IMG/VR virus record: IMGVR_UViG_3300007960_009857
Span: 1 to 22,207 of that record
DNA length: 22,207 nt
Strand: one strand, 5' to 3'
Source: a virus
Positions 1 to 7,370 of the stretch are shown one piece after another (the stretch's first letter is position 1; the number at the start of each line of letters is the position of its first letter). The position numbers were made by a program, and so were the translations under genes. Under the pieces are notes generated by a model. The model had not been told where the DNA came from and did no database searches. It was given only the letters and a program-made list of their open reading frames with translations.

Positions 1-102
1 AAGAGTTAAAGAGAAGAAGAGTTAAAGAGAAGAAGAGTTAAAGAGAAGAAGAGTTAAAGAGAAGAAGAGTTAAAGAGAAGAAGAGTTAAAGAGAAGAAGA
101 GA
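1..102. repeat. 16-bp tandem repeat array
   Basis: Six perfect head-to-tail copies of AAGAGTTAAAGAGAAG fill positions 1-96, and a partial seventh copy (AAGAGA) runs to 102. The plus strand is almost all purine, broken only by TT in each unit. The array begins exactly at the window edge, so its true copy number is unknown. There are no spacers, so it is not a CRISPR array. It could be an iteron-like or terminal repeat. It could also be an assembly artefact at a contig end, where short reads cannot resolve such arrays. Confidence 0.9.
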
Positions 103-103
103 A

Positions 104-115
104 CGCGCGCGCGCG
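104..115. repeat. (CG)6 dinucleotide tract
   Basis: Six uninterrupted CG dinucleotides directly follow the purine-rich array in otherwise AT-rich DNA. Alternating CG can adopt Z-DNA in vitro; any role here is unknown. Confidence 0.85.
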
Positions 116-150
116 TATGTATTTATAAACTGTTCCCACCTATCTCCCGA

Positions 151-156
151 TATAAT
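151..156 (+). promoter_or_regulatory. orphan consensus -10 element
   Basis: A perfect TATAAT lies at 151-156, followed by CCGC (157-160) and GCGG (176-179), which could pair around a 15-nt loop. No plus-strand start codon or open frame follows before the convergent gene ends at 216. If active, it would produce a short RNA or antisense RNA to that gene. A chance match in AT-rich DNA is equally possible. Confidence 0.25.
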
Positions 157-215
157 CCGCAAAGACAGTCAGCAAGCGGAAACGCAAAACGACATCACAA
201 GAAAAACAATTGGAT

Positions 216-731
216 TTATTGTATTTCATTTATTGTTTTGATAATTTCAAAATCGGTATCTGATATTTCTATTTTTTTGGTTTTGCAGCGTCCAGTGTAA
301 TACATATGCTGAGCGATAAAGCGGACAGCAAAAGTCCAGCGGACTGGCAAATCACCATCATTTGGAGGAAAGCCTATCATAGCCTCAAACTCAGGCATTT
401 GCTGAATGTCATCACACCAATCTGTGTCAGCAAAAAGTCCAATACCAATAATGTCCTGATGATTTTCAGATTGCAGTTCAGCCACTCTTTCAATGATTTG
501 CTTAAATGCCTGATTTCTTAAATTCATTAACACAATATTGCCATCAACACTTTCTGGATTGATTTCTTCTTGGCAATTTTTATTAAGGATAAAAAAGATT
601 TCAAAAATTTCACAATCTGTATTTCTCCAATCTCTTTCATCAATTCCAGAAACAAACAGTGGAAATTTCTTTTTTAACCTCATTATAATTTCATCAAGTA
701 ACAAATCTCTTTCATTTTCAGGGCTGAGCAT
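216..731 (-). CDS. hypothetical acidic protein, 171 aa
   Basis: I do not recognise this protein. It is soluble and acidic, with no signal peptide or membrane segment. The start at 731 is supported by an AGGA Shine-Dalgarno motif seven bases upstream on the minus strand, and a TGC-AATAAT extended -10 lies further upstream (771-776 on the plus strand). It is the only gene in the window read from the minus strand and is divergent from the gene at 813. That position would suit an early or regulatory gene, but this is inference. No motif pointing to a nuclease, DNA-binding fold or transferase was found. The coding call rests on frame length, the Shine-Dalgarno site and absence of a better frame on the other strand. 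Confidence 0.7.
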   Translation of the reverse strand: MLSPENERDLLLDEIIMRLKKKFPLFVSGIDERDWRNTDCEIFEIFFILNKNCQEEINPESVDGNIVLMNLRNQAFKQIIERVAELQSENHQDIIGIGLFADTDWCDDIQQMPEFEAMIGFPPNDGDLPVRWTFAVRFIAQHMYYTGRCKTKKIEISDTDFEIIKTINEIQ

Positions 732-768
732 ACAACAATCCTAATTCTTAGGGAATTATTTACAGTGG

Positions 769-812
769 AAATTATTGCAAAAATTCAAAAAATCCTATAT
801 GATGAAAAGTAA
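769..812. promoter_or_regulatory. divergent promoter region
   Basis: On the minus strand, TGC-AATAAT (complement of 771-776) preceded by T5 lies about 40 nt before the start of the gene ending at 216. On the plus strand, TATGAT (798-803) lies nine nt before ATG 813, with no Shine-Dalgarno site between. Both resemble the T-rich, TGC-extended -10 elements found before other genes in this window. No convincing TTGACA -35 box is seen. Confidence 0.5.
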
Positions 813-1475
813 ATGACCCAAAATCCATATAATAAAAGTTTGCCACAGGGTTGGGTTGAGGCAAAATATGAAACGGCAACTCACTATCTTATTGGTTATT
901 TAATGGAGCCTGGCTGTGAGTTTGAAAAACGCTGGAGCAGTTTTATTGGCAAATGGGAAAATGCAAAAGGCTTGGAGATGAGAATAAAACAACAAGAGAT
1001 TAGGCACGAGCATCAAGGCTTTGGTAATGTTAAAATGCGGGAGGCAGTTCAAAGAGCTTTGAAGCAATCAAAAACACGAGCCTATGGCACAATTGATATT
1101 CTGAGATTGGATAAAATATTAGTTGCAGAAAAATTATCACCAATGATAGCCCTTGACCCAAAAGGCTTTATTGCAAAAACTCCGGGCAGCAAAAAAGAAG
1201 CCAAATACCGCAAGCACGGTGTTCCTGATGATATTGCTGATGAGTTTGAGGCGCTGAGATATATCAAAGGACACGGACCCCCAATCAGTCAGACAGCGAG
1301 CACAAAAGCACGAGGAAACAGAGACCCAAGAATTAAGGCGCAAAGATGCGTGAGCGAGTGGGTCCGCTGGATTGAAGTTCAAGCTTTGGATAATTTGATT
1401 GCCAATTTACACGATGACAACAAAGCTGGAGATGTTGTTGTGGACAGAGAAGAGTTTTTGAAAATTTTAAGGTAA
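813..1475 (+). CDS. hypothetical protein, 220 aa
   Basis: I do not recognise this protein. It is hydrophilic and basic overall, with no membrane segment. A lysine- and arginine-rich central part (about residues 55-145) suggests nucleic-acid contact, but no named fold is visible. The start at 813 is chosen because a TATGAT -10 element ends nine nt upstream and no ribosome-binding sequence precedes it, as with other promoter-proximal genes here. Shorter frames on the opposite strand overlap it and are shadows. A structural or replication role cannot be assigned. Confidence 0.75.
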   Translation: MTQNPYNKSLPQGWVEAKYETATHYLIGYLMEPGCEFEKRWSSFIGKWENAKGLEMRIKQQEIRHEHQGFGNVKMREAVQRALKQSKTRAYGTIDILRLDKILVAEKLSPMIALDPKGFIAKTPGSKKEAKYRKHGVPDDIADEFEALRYIKGHGPPISQTASTKARGNRDPRIKAQRCVSEWVRWIEVQALDNLIANLHDDNKAGDVVVDREEFLKILR

Positions 1476-1510
1476 TATCATTATGATAAAAACACAACAA
1501 GAATAATTTT

Positions 1511-1528
1511 TTGCTATACAATGGAAAT
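1511..1528 (+). promoter_or_regulatory. leaderless-type promoter of the KTSC gene
   Basis: TTGC-TATACAAT (1511-1522) is followed by only GGAAAT and then ATG 1529. With TACAAT as the -10 hexamer, transcription would begin at or next to the A of the ATG. A T-run (1507-1512) lies just upstream. The block is nearly repeated at 1847-1862. Confidence 0.6.
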
Positions 1529-1819
1529 ATGAAAAATATATTTAACAAAATCAAAACAATTTTCCGCTACAAAAAACCCAGCATTTTAGTCAGTCCCACA
1601 AAAAAAGTTAATGTTCAGTCATCAGCAATTAGGGCTGTTGAATATGATGAGCAGACAAAAGACCTTTTTGTTGATTTCACAAAAGGAACAAAATACCGTT
1701 ATTCAGAAGTCAAAGCAGAAGATTTTTATAATCTTGTTTCCAGCGAGTCCGTTGGTAAGGAATTTGTTGCCTCTATCCGCAATTCCTACGAATTTGAAAA
1801 AATTGAGGAAAAGAAATAA
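1529..1819 (+). CDS. KTSC domain protein, 96 aa
   Basis: The C-terminal two thirds fit the KTSC domain: VQSSAI, then a YD turn, FVDFTKGTKYRY, SESVGKEF and a closing IRNSY. This small domain occurs in phage and plasmid proteins and at the end of some lysyl-tRNA synthetases; nucleic-acid binding is predicted for the family, but no activity is established. The N-terminal 25 residues are basic. The ATG at 1529 is preferred over in-frame TTG 1511 because TTG lies within the promoter. The gene has no Shine-Dalgarno site and would be translated from a leaderless message. It is followed 43 nt later by a gene with an almost identical promoter. Confidence 0.8.
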   Translation: MKNIFNKIKTIFRYKKPSILVSPTKKVNVQSSAIRAVEYDEQTKDLFVDFTKGTKYRYSEVKAEDFYNLVSSESVGKEFVASIRNSYEFEKIEEKK

Positions 1820-1846
1820 GCGAAAATTCTGCCACATTTTCAATTT

Positions 1847-1862
1847 TGCATATAATGGAAAT
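1847..1862 (+). promoter_or_regulatory. leaderless-type promoter of the small membrane protein
   Basis: TTGCA-TATAAT ends at 1856, then the same GGAAAT spacer seen upstream of 1529, then ATG 1863. The -10 is a perfect consensus. The initiation region GGAAATATGAAAA is shared with the promoter at 1511, suggesting duplication or strong selection for this arrangement. Confidence 0.65.
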
Positions 1863-2168
1863 ATGAAAACAATTCAAAACATACTTAACGCCGTTTGGCA
1901 AAAAATACAAAATGAACCAGTAATTATTAAGACAGCTTTGGCAACCGCAATTGCTGGAGGCTATCTTAATTTCCTGGCTCCAACGCAAATTACTCTTTTG
2001 GAAAACCTTGCAGCATTAGCTGTTTTTGTTATCACAGCTTATTCATTAAGAAGCGATGTTGCACCAGTTCCGCCAGAGCTGAGAGGAAGCATTATTCCTG
2101 GACATAAAGATAATGTTCCTAAGGAGTTTGTTATCAGTGATACCCCTTCTGGCGACCAAGAAAACTAA
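1863..2168 (+). CDS. small membrane protein, possible holin, 101 aa
   Basis: Two hydrophobic segments are visible, at about residues 20-40 (rich in A, G and L) and 44-62 (LLENLAALAVFVITAYSL), followed by a polar C-terminal tail of about 40 residues. Size and topology would suit a holin or another phage inner-membrane protein. No endolysin lies beside it and no family motif is recognised, so the holin idea is weak. Start ATG 1863 follows a perfect TATAAT by six bases. An in-frame extension upstream would read back through the KTSC gene and is rejected. The next gene begins 18 nt downstream with its own Shine-Dalgarno site, so the two probably form an operon. Confidence 0.7.
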   Translation: MKTIQNILNAVWQKIQNEPVIIKTALATAIAGGYLNFLAPTQITLLENLAALAVFVITAYSLRSDVAPVPPELRGSIIPGHKDNVPKEFVISDTPSGDQEN

Positions 2169-2185
2169 AAAAGGAAAAATATTAA

Positions 2186-3442
2186 ATGGACACTACAAAG
2201 AAAAATAAAATAATTGCAGCGCTTAAAAAGCACAACGGAAACGCAACAGCAGCAGCTAAAGAGTTAGATGTTCCTCCGAGGACAATGAGGCGCTGGGTTG
2301 CAGAAAATAATCTCCGTTTGCAAATTGATGATACCGATGCAGACAAAAGAAAAGTAACATCACAAAAACAAAAAGATGGCACGCTTTCACCAGATGCTTT
2401 ACATTTAACTCCAGAAGAGTTGATGGAAGCCTATAATCTGGGTGATGATTATTTTCCTGTTAAGTTGGATATTTCAGAGCGAGATGCAGGAACAGCCTCT
2501 GCTCCAAAAGTCAGCAGAGGCATTTCACTCACTGTTCAAAAAAAGCCAGAATTGCCAGAGCCAGCTTTTGAAGGCAGACCAATTACAATTAAGCCAAGAA
2601 AGCGCAGCAAGAAAAAGCAAAAAAAGACCACTGAGTTGGTGTTGGTCATTTCAGATTATCACGCACCCTATGTTGATTGGGATTTGCACAACGCCGCGCT
2701 TAGGCTGATTGAAGAAAATGAGCCAAATAGAATTATTGTTAATGGAGATTTGGTAGATTTTCCAACAGTTGGCAGACACCGTCAAACAACGCAAAGATGT
2801 ATGGCAACGGTGTCAGAGTGTATTGAAGTTGGCGGCAAGATTTTATCAGATTTAAGAGCAGCGGCAACCGAAGATTGCCAAATTGATTTTATTCCTGGTA
2901 ATCACGATGCGTGGCTTTCAAATTATATTCTTGATAAAGCAAAATCTATTTATGACATTACAGCATACGGAGAAGAAACTCCTGTGTGGTCATTTGAAAA
3001 GCTGTTTAGGCTAGAAGAAATGGGAATAAATATTGTTGGCGAGCCTGACACCTGGCCAAGTTCCCACATAGCGCTCACTCAGCATTTAATTGTTCATCAC
3101 GGTGATGTGGCGCGCAAAGGTTCTGGAGCCTCACCTCTGGCAAGTATGAGCGGAAAAGATTTTGCAGAAATCCACGGTCATACCCACAGACAAAGTATTG
3201 TTTCCAGATGCGTTCATTTTGCAGACGGTAGCACAAAGATTTATCAGGGCGGCGAGTGTGGGGCGATGTGTAAAATGGAAGATGGCGGATTTCCCACTTA
3301 CACAAGACACCCAGACTGGCAAACTGGTTTCTGTTCTGTTGAGTTATTGCTAGATGATAAAGGCAATAAGACAGAACATTATTCTATTGATTTGGCAACC
3401 TGGCAAAATTCTGTTTTAATGTGGCGCGGCAATGCTTGGTAG
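2186..3442 (+). CDS. HTH-metallophosphoesterase fusion, 418 aa
   Basis: The C-terminal part (about residues 150-400) is a calcineurin-like metallophosphoesterase with the metal-binding signature in order: SDYH (D157, H159), NGDLVD (G187, D188), GNHD (238-241), HHGD (near 304) and HGHTH (330-334). Such enzymes use two metal ions to hydrolyse phosphomonoesters or diesters; relatives act on nucleic acids or nucleotides, and the substrate here is unknown. Residues 1-45 look like a helix-turn-helix (AAKELDVPPRTMRRWV), joined by a basic, lysine-rich linker near 135-150. The DNA-binding head suggests action on DNA. AAGGA lies ten nt before ATG 2186, and the gene follows the small membrane protein in an operon. 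Confidence 0.88.
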   Translation: MDTTKKNKIIAALKKHNGNATAAAKELDVPPRTMRRWVAENNLRLQIDDTDADKRKVTSQKQKDGTLSPDALHLTPEELMEAYNLGDDYFPVKLDISERDAGTASAPKVSRGISLTVQKKPELPEPAFEGRPITIKPRKRSKKKQKKTTELVLVISDYHAPYVDWDLHNAALRLIEENEPNRIIVNGDLVDFPTVGRHRQTTQRCMATVSECIEVGGKILSDLRAAATEDCQIDFIPGNHDAWLSNYILDKAKSIYDITAYGEETPVWSFEKLFRLEEMGINIVGEPDTWPSSHIALTQHLIVHHGDVARKGSGASPLASMSGKDFAEIHGHTHRQSIVSRCVHFADGSTKIYQGGECGAMCKMEDGGFPTYTRHPDWQTGFCSVELLLDDKGNKTEHYSIDLATWQNSVLMWRGNAW

Positions 3443-3480
3443 ATTTATCGGAAATCATAGCAAATAATTATTTTTTACCT

Positions 3481-3502
3481 TACAATATGATAAAAGATTG
3501 TA
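3481..3502 (+). promoter_or_regulatory. probable promoter of ugd
   Basis: TATGAT at 3486-3491 lies 11 nt before ATG 3503, after a run of T residues (about 3470-3475). No Shine-Dalgarno site is present. The predicted leader would be at most a few bases. Confidence 0.45.
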
Positions 3503-4783
3503 ATGAATAAGGATAATGAAAAAGCAATTGGAGTAATTGGACTTGGCTGGGTTGGATTAGTTACATCAGTTTGTTTTGCTGAGCTAGGATATAATATAGT
3601 TGCTCACGATATTTTGCAAAACAAAATTAAAGATTTGAAGAACGGCAAAACAAATCTTTATGAACCTGATTTGCCAGAGTTGCTGAGTAAAAACAAAAAC
3701 AAAATTACTTTTACAACATCTGTTCAGGAGGTAATGAATAAAACAGAAATCATTTTTATTTGTGTTGATACACCCCCTACACAATTTGGAGATGCAGACC
3801 TTTCAAAAGTGTTTGCAGTGATTAGCAATTTGCAAGCAAGCACAGACCACATTTTGGTAATGAAAAGCACCGTGCCGCCAGGGACTGGCAACAAAATTAA
3901 AAACTATAATGAAAATATAGTGTATGTTTCCTGTCCGGAATTTTTGAAAGAAGGCAGCGCAATCAAAGATTTTATGAGTCCGGACAGAGTTGTTATTGGA
4001 ACAACAGAAGATGATAAAGATGCTGGACTTAAGGTTGCTGAGCTTTACAGTCAGCTTAACAGCCCAATAATTTTTACAGATTTGCCAAGCGCTGAGATGA
4101 TAAAGATTGCATCAAATGCTTTTTTGGCAACAAAAATATCTTTTATAAATGAAATAGCAAATGTTTGTGAAAAAGTTGATGCAAATATTGATGATGTTGC
4201 ATTTGGAATGGGAAGTGATACAAGAATTGGAAATGAATTTCTCAAAGCTGGTATTGGATATGGAGGCTCTTGTTTTCCGAAGGACGTCAGCGCATTAAAA
4301 ACAATGTCAGGAAATTTTGGATATTACTTTCAAACTCTTAATGCCACAATTGAAGTAAATGAAATGCAAAAGCGTTCTATCATCAACAGATTAAAAAAAC
4401 AGTTGGGTAATTTGCATAATAAACAAATAGGTTTGCTCGGAATGTCATTTAAGCCAAACACCGATGACATCAGAGAAGCACCAAGTGTTGTGATAGCAAA
4501 CAGATTAAAAAGCGAAGGCGCAAAAATTGTTGCTTATGACCCAGTTGCATCAAATCGGATTAAAGATGTGATTGATGAAATTGAAATGACAGAAATGCCA
4601 GAAAATGTTTTTGCTCAATCAGATGCTGTTGTTTTGATTACAGAGTGGAGCGAGTTCAGAGAATTAAATTGGGAAAATCTTTTTGGCAAGATGCTCACTC
4701 CTATCATTATTGATGGAAGGAATTGTTTAGATAAAGAACGATTGTTGCAGGCTGGATTTCTTTATCAAGGCATTGGACGATAA
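3503..4783 (+). CDS. ugd: UDP-glucose 6-dehydrogenase
   Basis: Oxidises UDP-glucose to UDP-glucuronate with two NAD+. The sequence is complete for the UDP-glucose/GDP-mannose dehydrogenase family at 426 residues. It starts with a Rossmann fold, GLGWVG (G13, G15, G18). CPEFLKEGSA follows in the middle, and the active-site block GGSCFPKD carries the catalytic cysteine at residue 257. The C-terminal substrate-binding domain has GMSFKPNTDD. It stands alone between the phosphoesterase and a probable terminator. Its product is the substrate of the decarboxylase at 7960-8919, so the two genes make one pathway to UDP-xylose. GDP-mannose or UDP-N-acetyl sugar dehydrogenases share the fold, but the paired decarboxylase favours UDP-glucose. 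Confidence 0.93.
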   Translation: MNKDNEKAIGVIGLGWVGLVTSVCFAELGYNIVAHDILQNKIKDLKNGKTNLYEPDLPELLSKNKNKITFTTSVQEVMNKTEIIFICVDTPPTQFGDADLSKVFAVISNLQASTDHILVMKSTVPPGTGNKIKNYNENIVYVSCPEFLKEGSAIKDFMSPDRVVIGTTEDDKDAGLKVAELYSQLNSPIIFTDLPSAEMIKIASNAFLATKISFINEIANVCEKVDANIDDVAFGMGSDTRIGNEFLKAGIGYGGSCFPKDVSALKTMSGNFGYYFQTLNATIEVNEMQKRSIINRLKKQLGNLHNKQIGLLGMSFKPNTDDIREAPSVVIANRLKSEGAKIVAYDPVASNRIKDVIDEIEMTEMPENVFAQSDAVVLITEWSEFRELNWENLFGKMLTPIIIDGRNCLDKERLLQAGFLYQGIGR

Positions 4784-4788
4784 ATCAC

Positions 4789-4821
4789 CAGAAGCGCCCT
4801 AGAGCGCTTTGGATTGTTTTT
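4789..4821 (+). terminator. possible intrinsic terminator after ugd
   Basis: AAGCGC (4792-4797) pairs with GCGCTT (4804-4809) around CCTAGA, and a T5 run follows at 4817-4821. The T run is separated from the stem by seven bases, so strength is uncertain. It would isolate ugd from the TAGT gene. Confidence 0.4.
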
Positions 4822-4947
4822 ACTAGCAAACACATATCAAACAGTTGGCAAGCACCCCTAAAAGCGGCTGAGCGCGCAGAAATGCTTTTTTGAAATGATA
4901 AAAAAGCCTGATTATCGGAAATTCCTGCAAAATAATCAATGTTCCCA

Positions 4948-4960
4948 TATAATGAGAAAA
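4948..4960 (+). promoter_or_regulatory. leaderless-type promoter of TAGT-ParB
   Basis: Perfect TATAAT at 4948-4953, then GAGAAAA, then ATG 4961. There is no Shine-Dalgarno site. It decides the start: the upstream in-frame codons at 4895 and 4952 would lie before or inside the -10 element. Confidence 0.6.
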
Positions 4961-6427
4961 ATGTCCAAATTAGATAAACAGCACCCAATGATAAATGATT
5001 TTTGGGAAATCTTGGATAATTATAAAGATTTGCCCTTGCCTAAATATCCTATTTATATACCAAGTAAGGGTAGGGCTGAGACAAAAGCAACGGCTGCAAA
5101 TTTTGAAGAGAATAATATTCCTTATACTTTTTCAATAGAAAAAGAAGATGAAGAAAAATACAGAAAAGCTTTTCCCAATGCCGAGTTTATTATTTTAGAA
5201 AAATCAAATCAAGGTAATCCATATTCAAGAAATACAATTAAAGAACACGCCCTTAAAAATGGACATAAATATCATTGGCATATTGATGATGATATAAAAA
5301 AAATGGCATATTATTTAGATGGCAAAAATAATTATTTTGATAATTTTGCTCAATGCCTATCCATTATAGAAGCAGTTTGTGATAAATATGAAAATATTGG
5401 AGCAGCAAGTCCAAGAAGCAGCGCTTTTTCAAGAACAGAAAAAAGCATTATTGGATTTAACAAAAATATTTATTGTGTGATGTTGTTGAAAAATGATAAT
5501 GATATTTGGTTCCGACCAGATGTTCTTGAAGATAAAGATATGAGTATGCAGATTTTGGCAAACGGAGAATGCACTGTTTTATTTAACCGACTTTTAATGT
5601 TTAATCCAAGCACGGGCACAAATTCAGGCGGACACGGAGTTCATAGTGAAAGAGTAAAAAGCAGAGCAGAAAGAGCAAAACAATTGGCTAAAAATTGGCC
5701 GGGAGCTTTTGAATTAAGAGAAACAAAAGATGGACTGAGACCAAAGCCGTCAAGAATTTGGCAAACTTTCAAACAAAGACCAATAAAAAAAGGAGAAAAC
5801 AATATGAATATACACGAAACATTAAAGGATTTATTGATTGATATAGATGATGTAAAACCTTTTTCAAAAAATCCCCGAAAGGGCAATGTTGATAAAATTC
5901 AACAATCACTGCAAGCAAACGGGCAATATCGTCCAATTGTTGTTAATAAAAAAACAAATGAAATTCTGGCTGGTAATCATACCTGGCAGGCAGCAAAGAT
6001 TTTAGGCTGGAAAAAGATTGCAGCCACATTTGTTGATGTCAGCAAAGAAGAAGCAAAGAAAATTGTTTTGATAGATAATAAATCCAGTGATGATGCTGAT
6101 TACTATAATGAAACTTTGAAAGAATTGCTGGAAGATTTGAAGAATGATTTAGATGGCACCGGCTATTCAGAAAGCGACCTAAACACACTGATTGCCGATA
6201 CTATGCCAAAAACAGATGCTTTTGAAGAATGGGAAAATATGCCCGATTTTGAGTCAGAAGATGTTTCTTCTGCCTATAAAACAACTGTTCATTTTCCAAC
6301 AGAAGAAGATGCTGATAATTTTTTTAAGCTCCTTGGAGTTGAGCGCAAAAAAGTTTTATGGTATCCTGATACAGACGGGCATAAGCCGACAGACGGCAAA
6401 AAAGAATATATCAAAGAAGAGGAATAA
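4961..6427 (+). CDS. TAGT-family glycosyltransferase fused to ParB-like domain, 488 aa
   Basis: Residues about 24-265 form a GT-A-like glycosyltransferase of the TET-associated family (TAGT). It has IYIPSKGRA at the start, HWHIDDD with D109-D111 as metal and sugar-nucleotide ligands, LEDKDMSMQIL (E190, D191, D193) and a late SGGH. TAGTs are predicted, and in some phages shown, to add sugars to hydroxymethylated pyrimidines in DNA. Residues from 282 form a ParB/sulfiredoxin-like domain (KPFSKNPRKG, then ILAGNHTWQAA), which binds or cuts DNA in other families. The joint falls exactly at ATG 5804, which has its own Shine-Dalgarno site, so two products are likely. Start 4961 is preferred because a perfect -10 ends seven bases before it. 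The next gene follows after one base. The glycosyltransferase half is more divergent than the one at 6429. Confidence 0.82.
   Translation: MSKLDKQHPMINDFWEILDNYKDLPLPKYPIYIPSKGRAETKATAANFEENNIPYTFSIEKEDEEKYRKAFPNAEFIILEKSNQGNPYSRNTIKEHALKNGHKYHWHIDDDIKKMAYYLDGKNNYFDNFAQCLSIIEAVCDKYENIGAASPRSSAFSRTEKSIIGFNKNIYCVMLLKNDNDIWFRPDVLEDKDMSMQILANGECTVLFNRLLMFNPSTGTNSGGHGVHSERVKSRAERAKQLAKNWPGAFELRETKDGLRPKPSRIWQTFKQRPIKKGENNMNIHETLKDLLIDIDDVKPFSKNPRKGNVDKIQQSLQANGQYRPIVVNKKTNEILAGNHTWQAAKILGWKKIAATFVDVSKEEAKKIVLIDNKSSDDADYYNETLKELLEDLKNDLDGTGYSESDLNTLIADTMPKTDAFEEWENMPDFESEDVSSAYKTTVHFPTEEDADNFFKLLGVERKKVLWYPDTDGHKPTDGKKEYIKEEE
5791..5803 (+). promoter_or_regulatory. internal ribosome-binding site for a ParB-only product
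   Basis: AAAGGAG (AGGAG at 5791-5795) lies eight nt before in-frame ATG 5804, at the junction of the two domains. It is as good as the sites before the scaffold and capsid genes. Initiation here would give a 207-residue protein (5804-6427) holding only the ParB-like domain and its acidic tail. Confidence 0.7.
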
Positions 6428-6428
6428 A

Positions 6429-7328
6429 ATGCAACCTCAATTTCCGATTTATATTCCCTCCAAAAGCAGAGCGAGCACAGCAACAACCCCGCGAGTTCTT
6501 GAGGATATGGGAGTTGATTATCGGATTGTTGTTGAGGAGCAACAGTATAAAGAATATTCTGAATATTTCAAAAAAAGTAGGTTGTTGGTATTGGACCCAA
6601 AATATTATGCTGAGTATGATGCCTGTATGGAAATTGAAGAAGGCGAGTCAAAGGGTTCTGGACCCGCACGCAATTTTATCTGGGAGCACTCAATCAGTGA
6701 AGGGCACGATTGGCACTGGACTATGGACGATAACATATATGAATTTTTACGGCTGCACAAAAATCAAAAAATAGGTGTTGGAGATGGAACAATTTTTGTG
6801 GCAATGGAAGATTTTTCATTAAGATATGAAAATGTTGCTATGGCTGGACCGCATTATCGGGGCTTTGCTGATGCAAGAAAAAAGATGCCACCTTTTATAA
6901 CTGGCACTCGGGTTTTTTCTTGTAATTTAATCCGCAATGATTTGCCTTTTAGATGGCGTGGCAGATATAACGAAGATGTGGATTTATCTTTAAGAATGCT
7001 CAAAGCTGGCTGGGCAACAATACAATTTTTTGCATTTCTCCAAGACAAGGCTAAAACTCAAACATTTGCTGGAGGAAATACAGAAGCTTTTTATGCAAAA
7101 GAAGGAACATATCTGAAATCAAAAATGTTGGTTGATTTACACCCTGATGTAACTGAGTTGGCGTGGAGATTTGGTAGAGTTCATCACCACGTGGATTACT
7201 CACAGTGGAGAGGAATGCCGCTGATTAAAAAGAAAGATTATCAATCATCAAAAAACAATCCTTATAAAATGAAACTTGTGAATAAAACAAGAAGCGGCAA
7301 GAAATCTGGTAAAAAATATCTTGATTGA
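6429..7328 (+). CDS. TET-associated glycosyltransferase (TAGT), 299 aa
   Basis: A full-length TAGT with the family blocks in order: IYIPSKSRA near the N-terminus, HWTMDDN (residues 96-102, nucleotide-sugar and metal binding), EDFSLRYENVAMAGP, FRWRGRYNEDVDLSL (N181, E182, D183, D185), a GGNTEAFY block, then HPDV and FGRVHHHVDY. The family transfers a sugar from a nucleotide donor to hydroxymethyl-cytosine or related bases in phage DNA. The start at 6429 follows GAGGA and sits one base after the preceding stop; longer upstream frames overlap the ParB domain and are rejected. It lies directly before TerS, so modification and packaging genes are interleaved. The likely donor is UDP-xylose or a derivative, judging from ugd and the decarboxylase nearby; glucose cannot be excluded. 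Confidence 0.88.
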   Translation: MQPQFPIYIPSKSRASTATTPRVLEDMGVDYRIVVEEQQYKEYSEYFKKSRLLVLDPKYYAEYDACMEIEEGESKGSGPARNFIWEHSISEGHDWHWTMDDNIYEFLRLHKNQKIGVGDGTIFVAMEDFSLRYENVAMAGPHYRGFADARKKMPPFITGTRVFSCNLIRNDLPFRWRGRYNEDVDLSLRMLKAGWATIQFFAFLQDKAKTQTFAGGNTEAFYAKEGTYLKSKMLVDLHPDVTELAWRFGRVHHHVDYSQWRGMPLIKKKDYQSSKNNPYKMKLVNKTRSGKKSGKKYLD

Positions 7329-7355
7329 AAAAAGAGCTTTTATCCAAAAACGCTT

Positions 7356-7370
7356 TATACTTAATTAACA
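7356..7370 (+). promoter_or_regulatory. leaderless-type promoter of terS
   Basis: TATACT at 7356-7361 is followed by nine bases and ATG 7371. No Shine-Dalgarno motif intervenes. Confidence 0.5.

Noticed and set aside
1-102. CRISPR array
   Set aside because: Units are directly adjacent with no unique spacers.
4895-4960. longer N-terminus for the TAGT-ParB protein
   Set aside because: The added codons span the TATAAT element; the family match begins after residue 20 of the shorter form.
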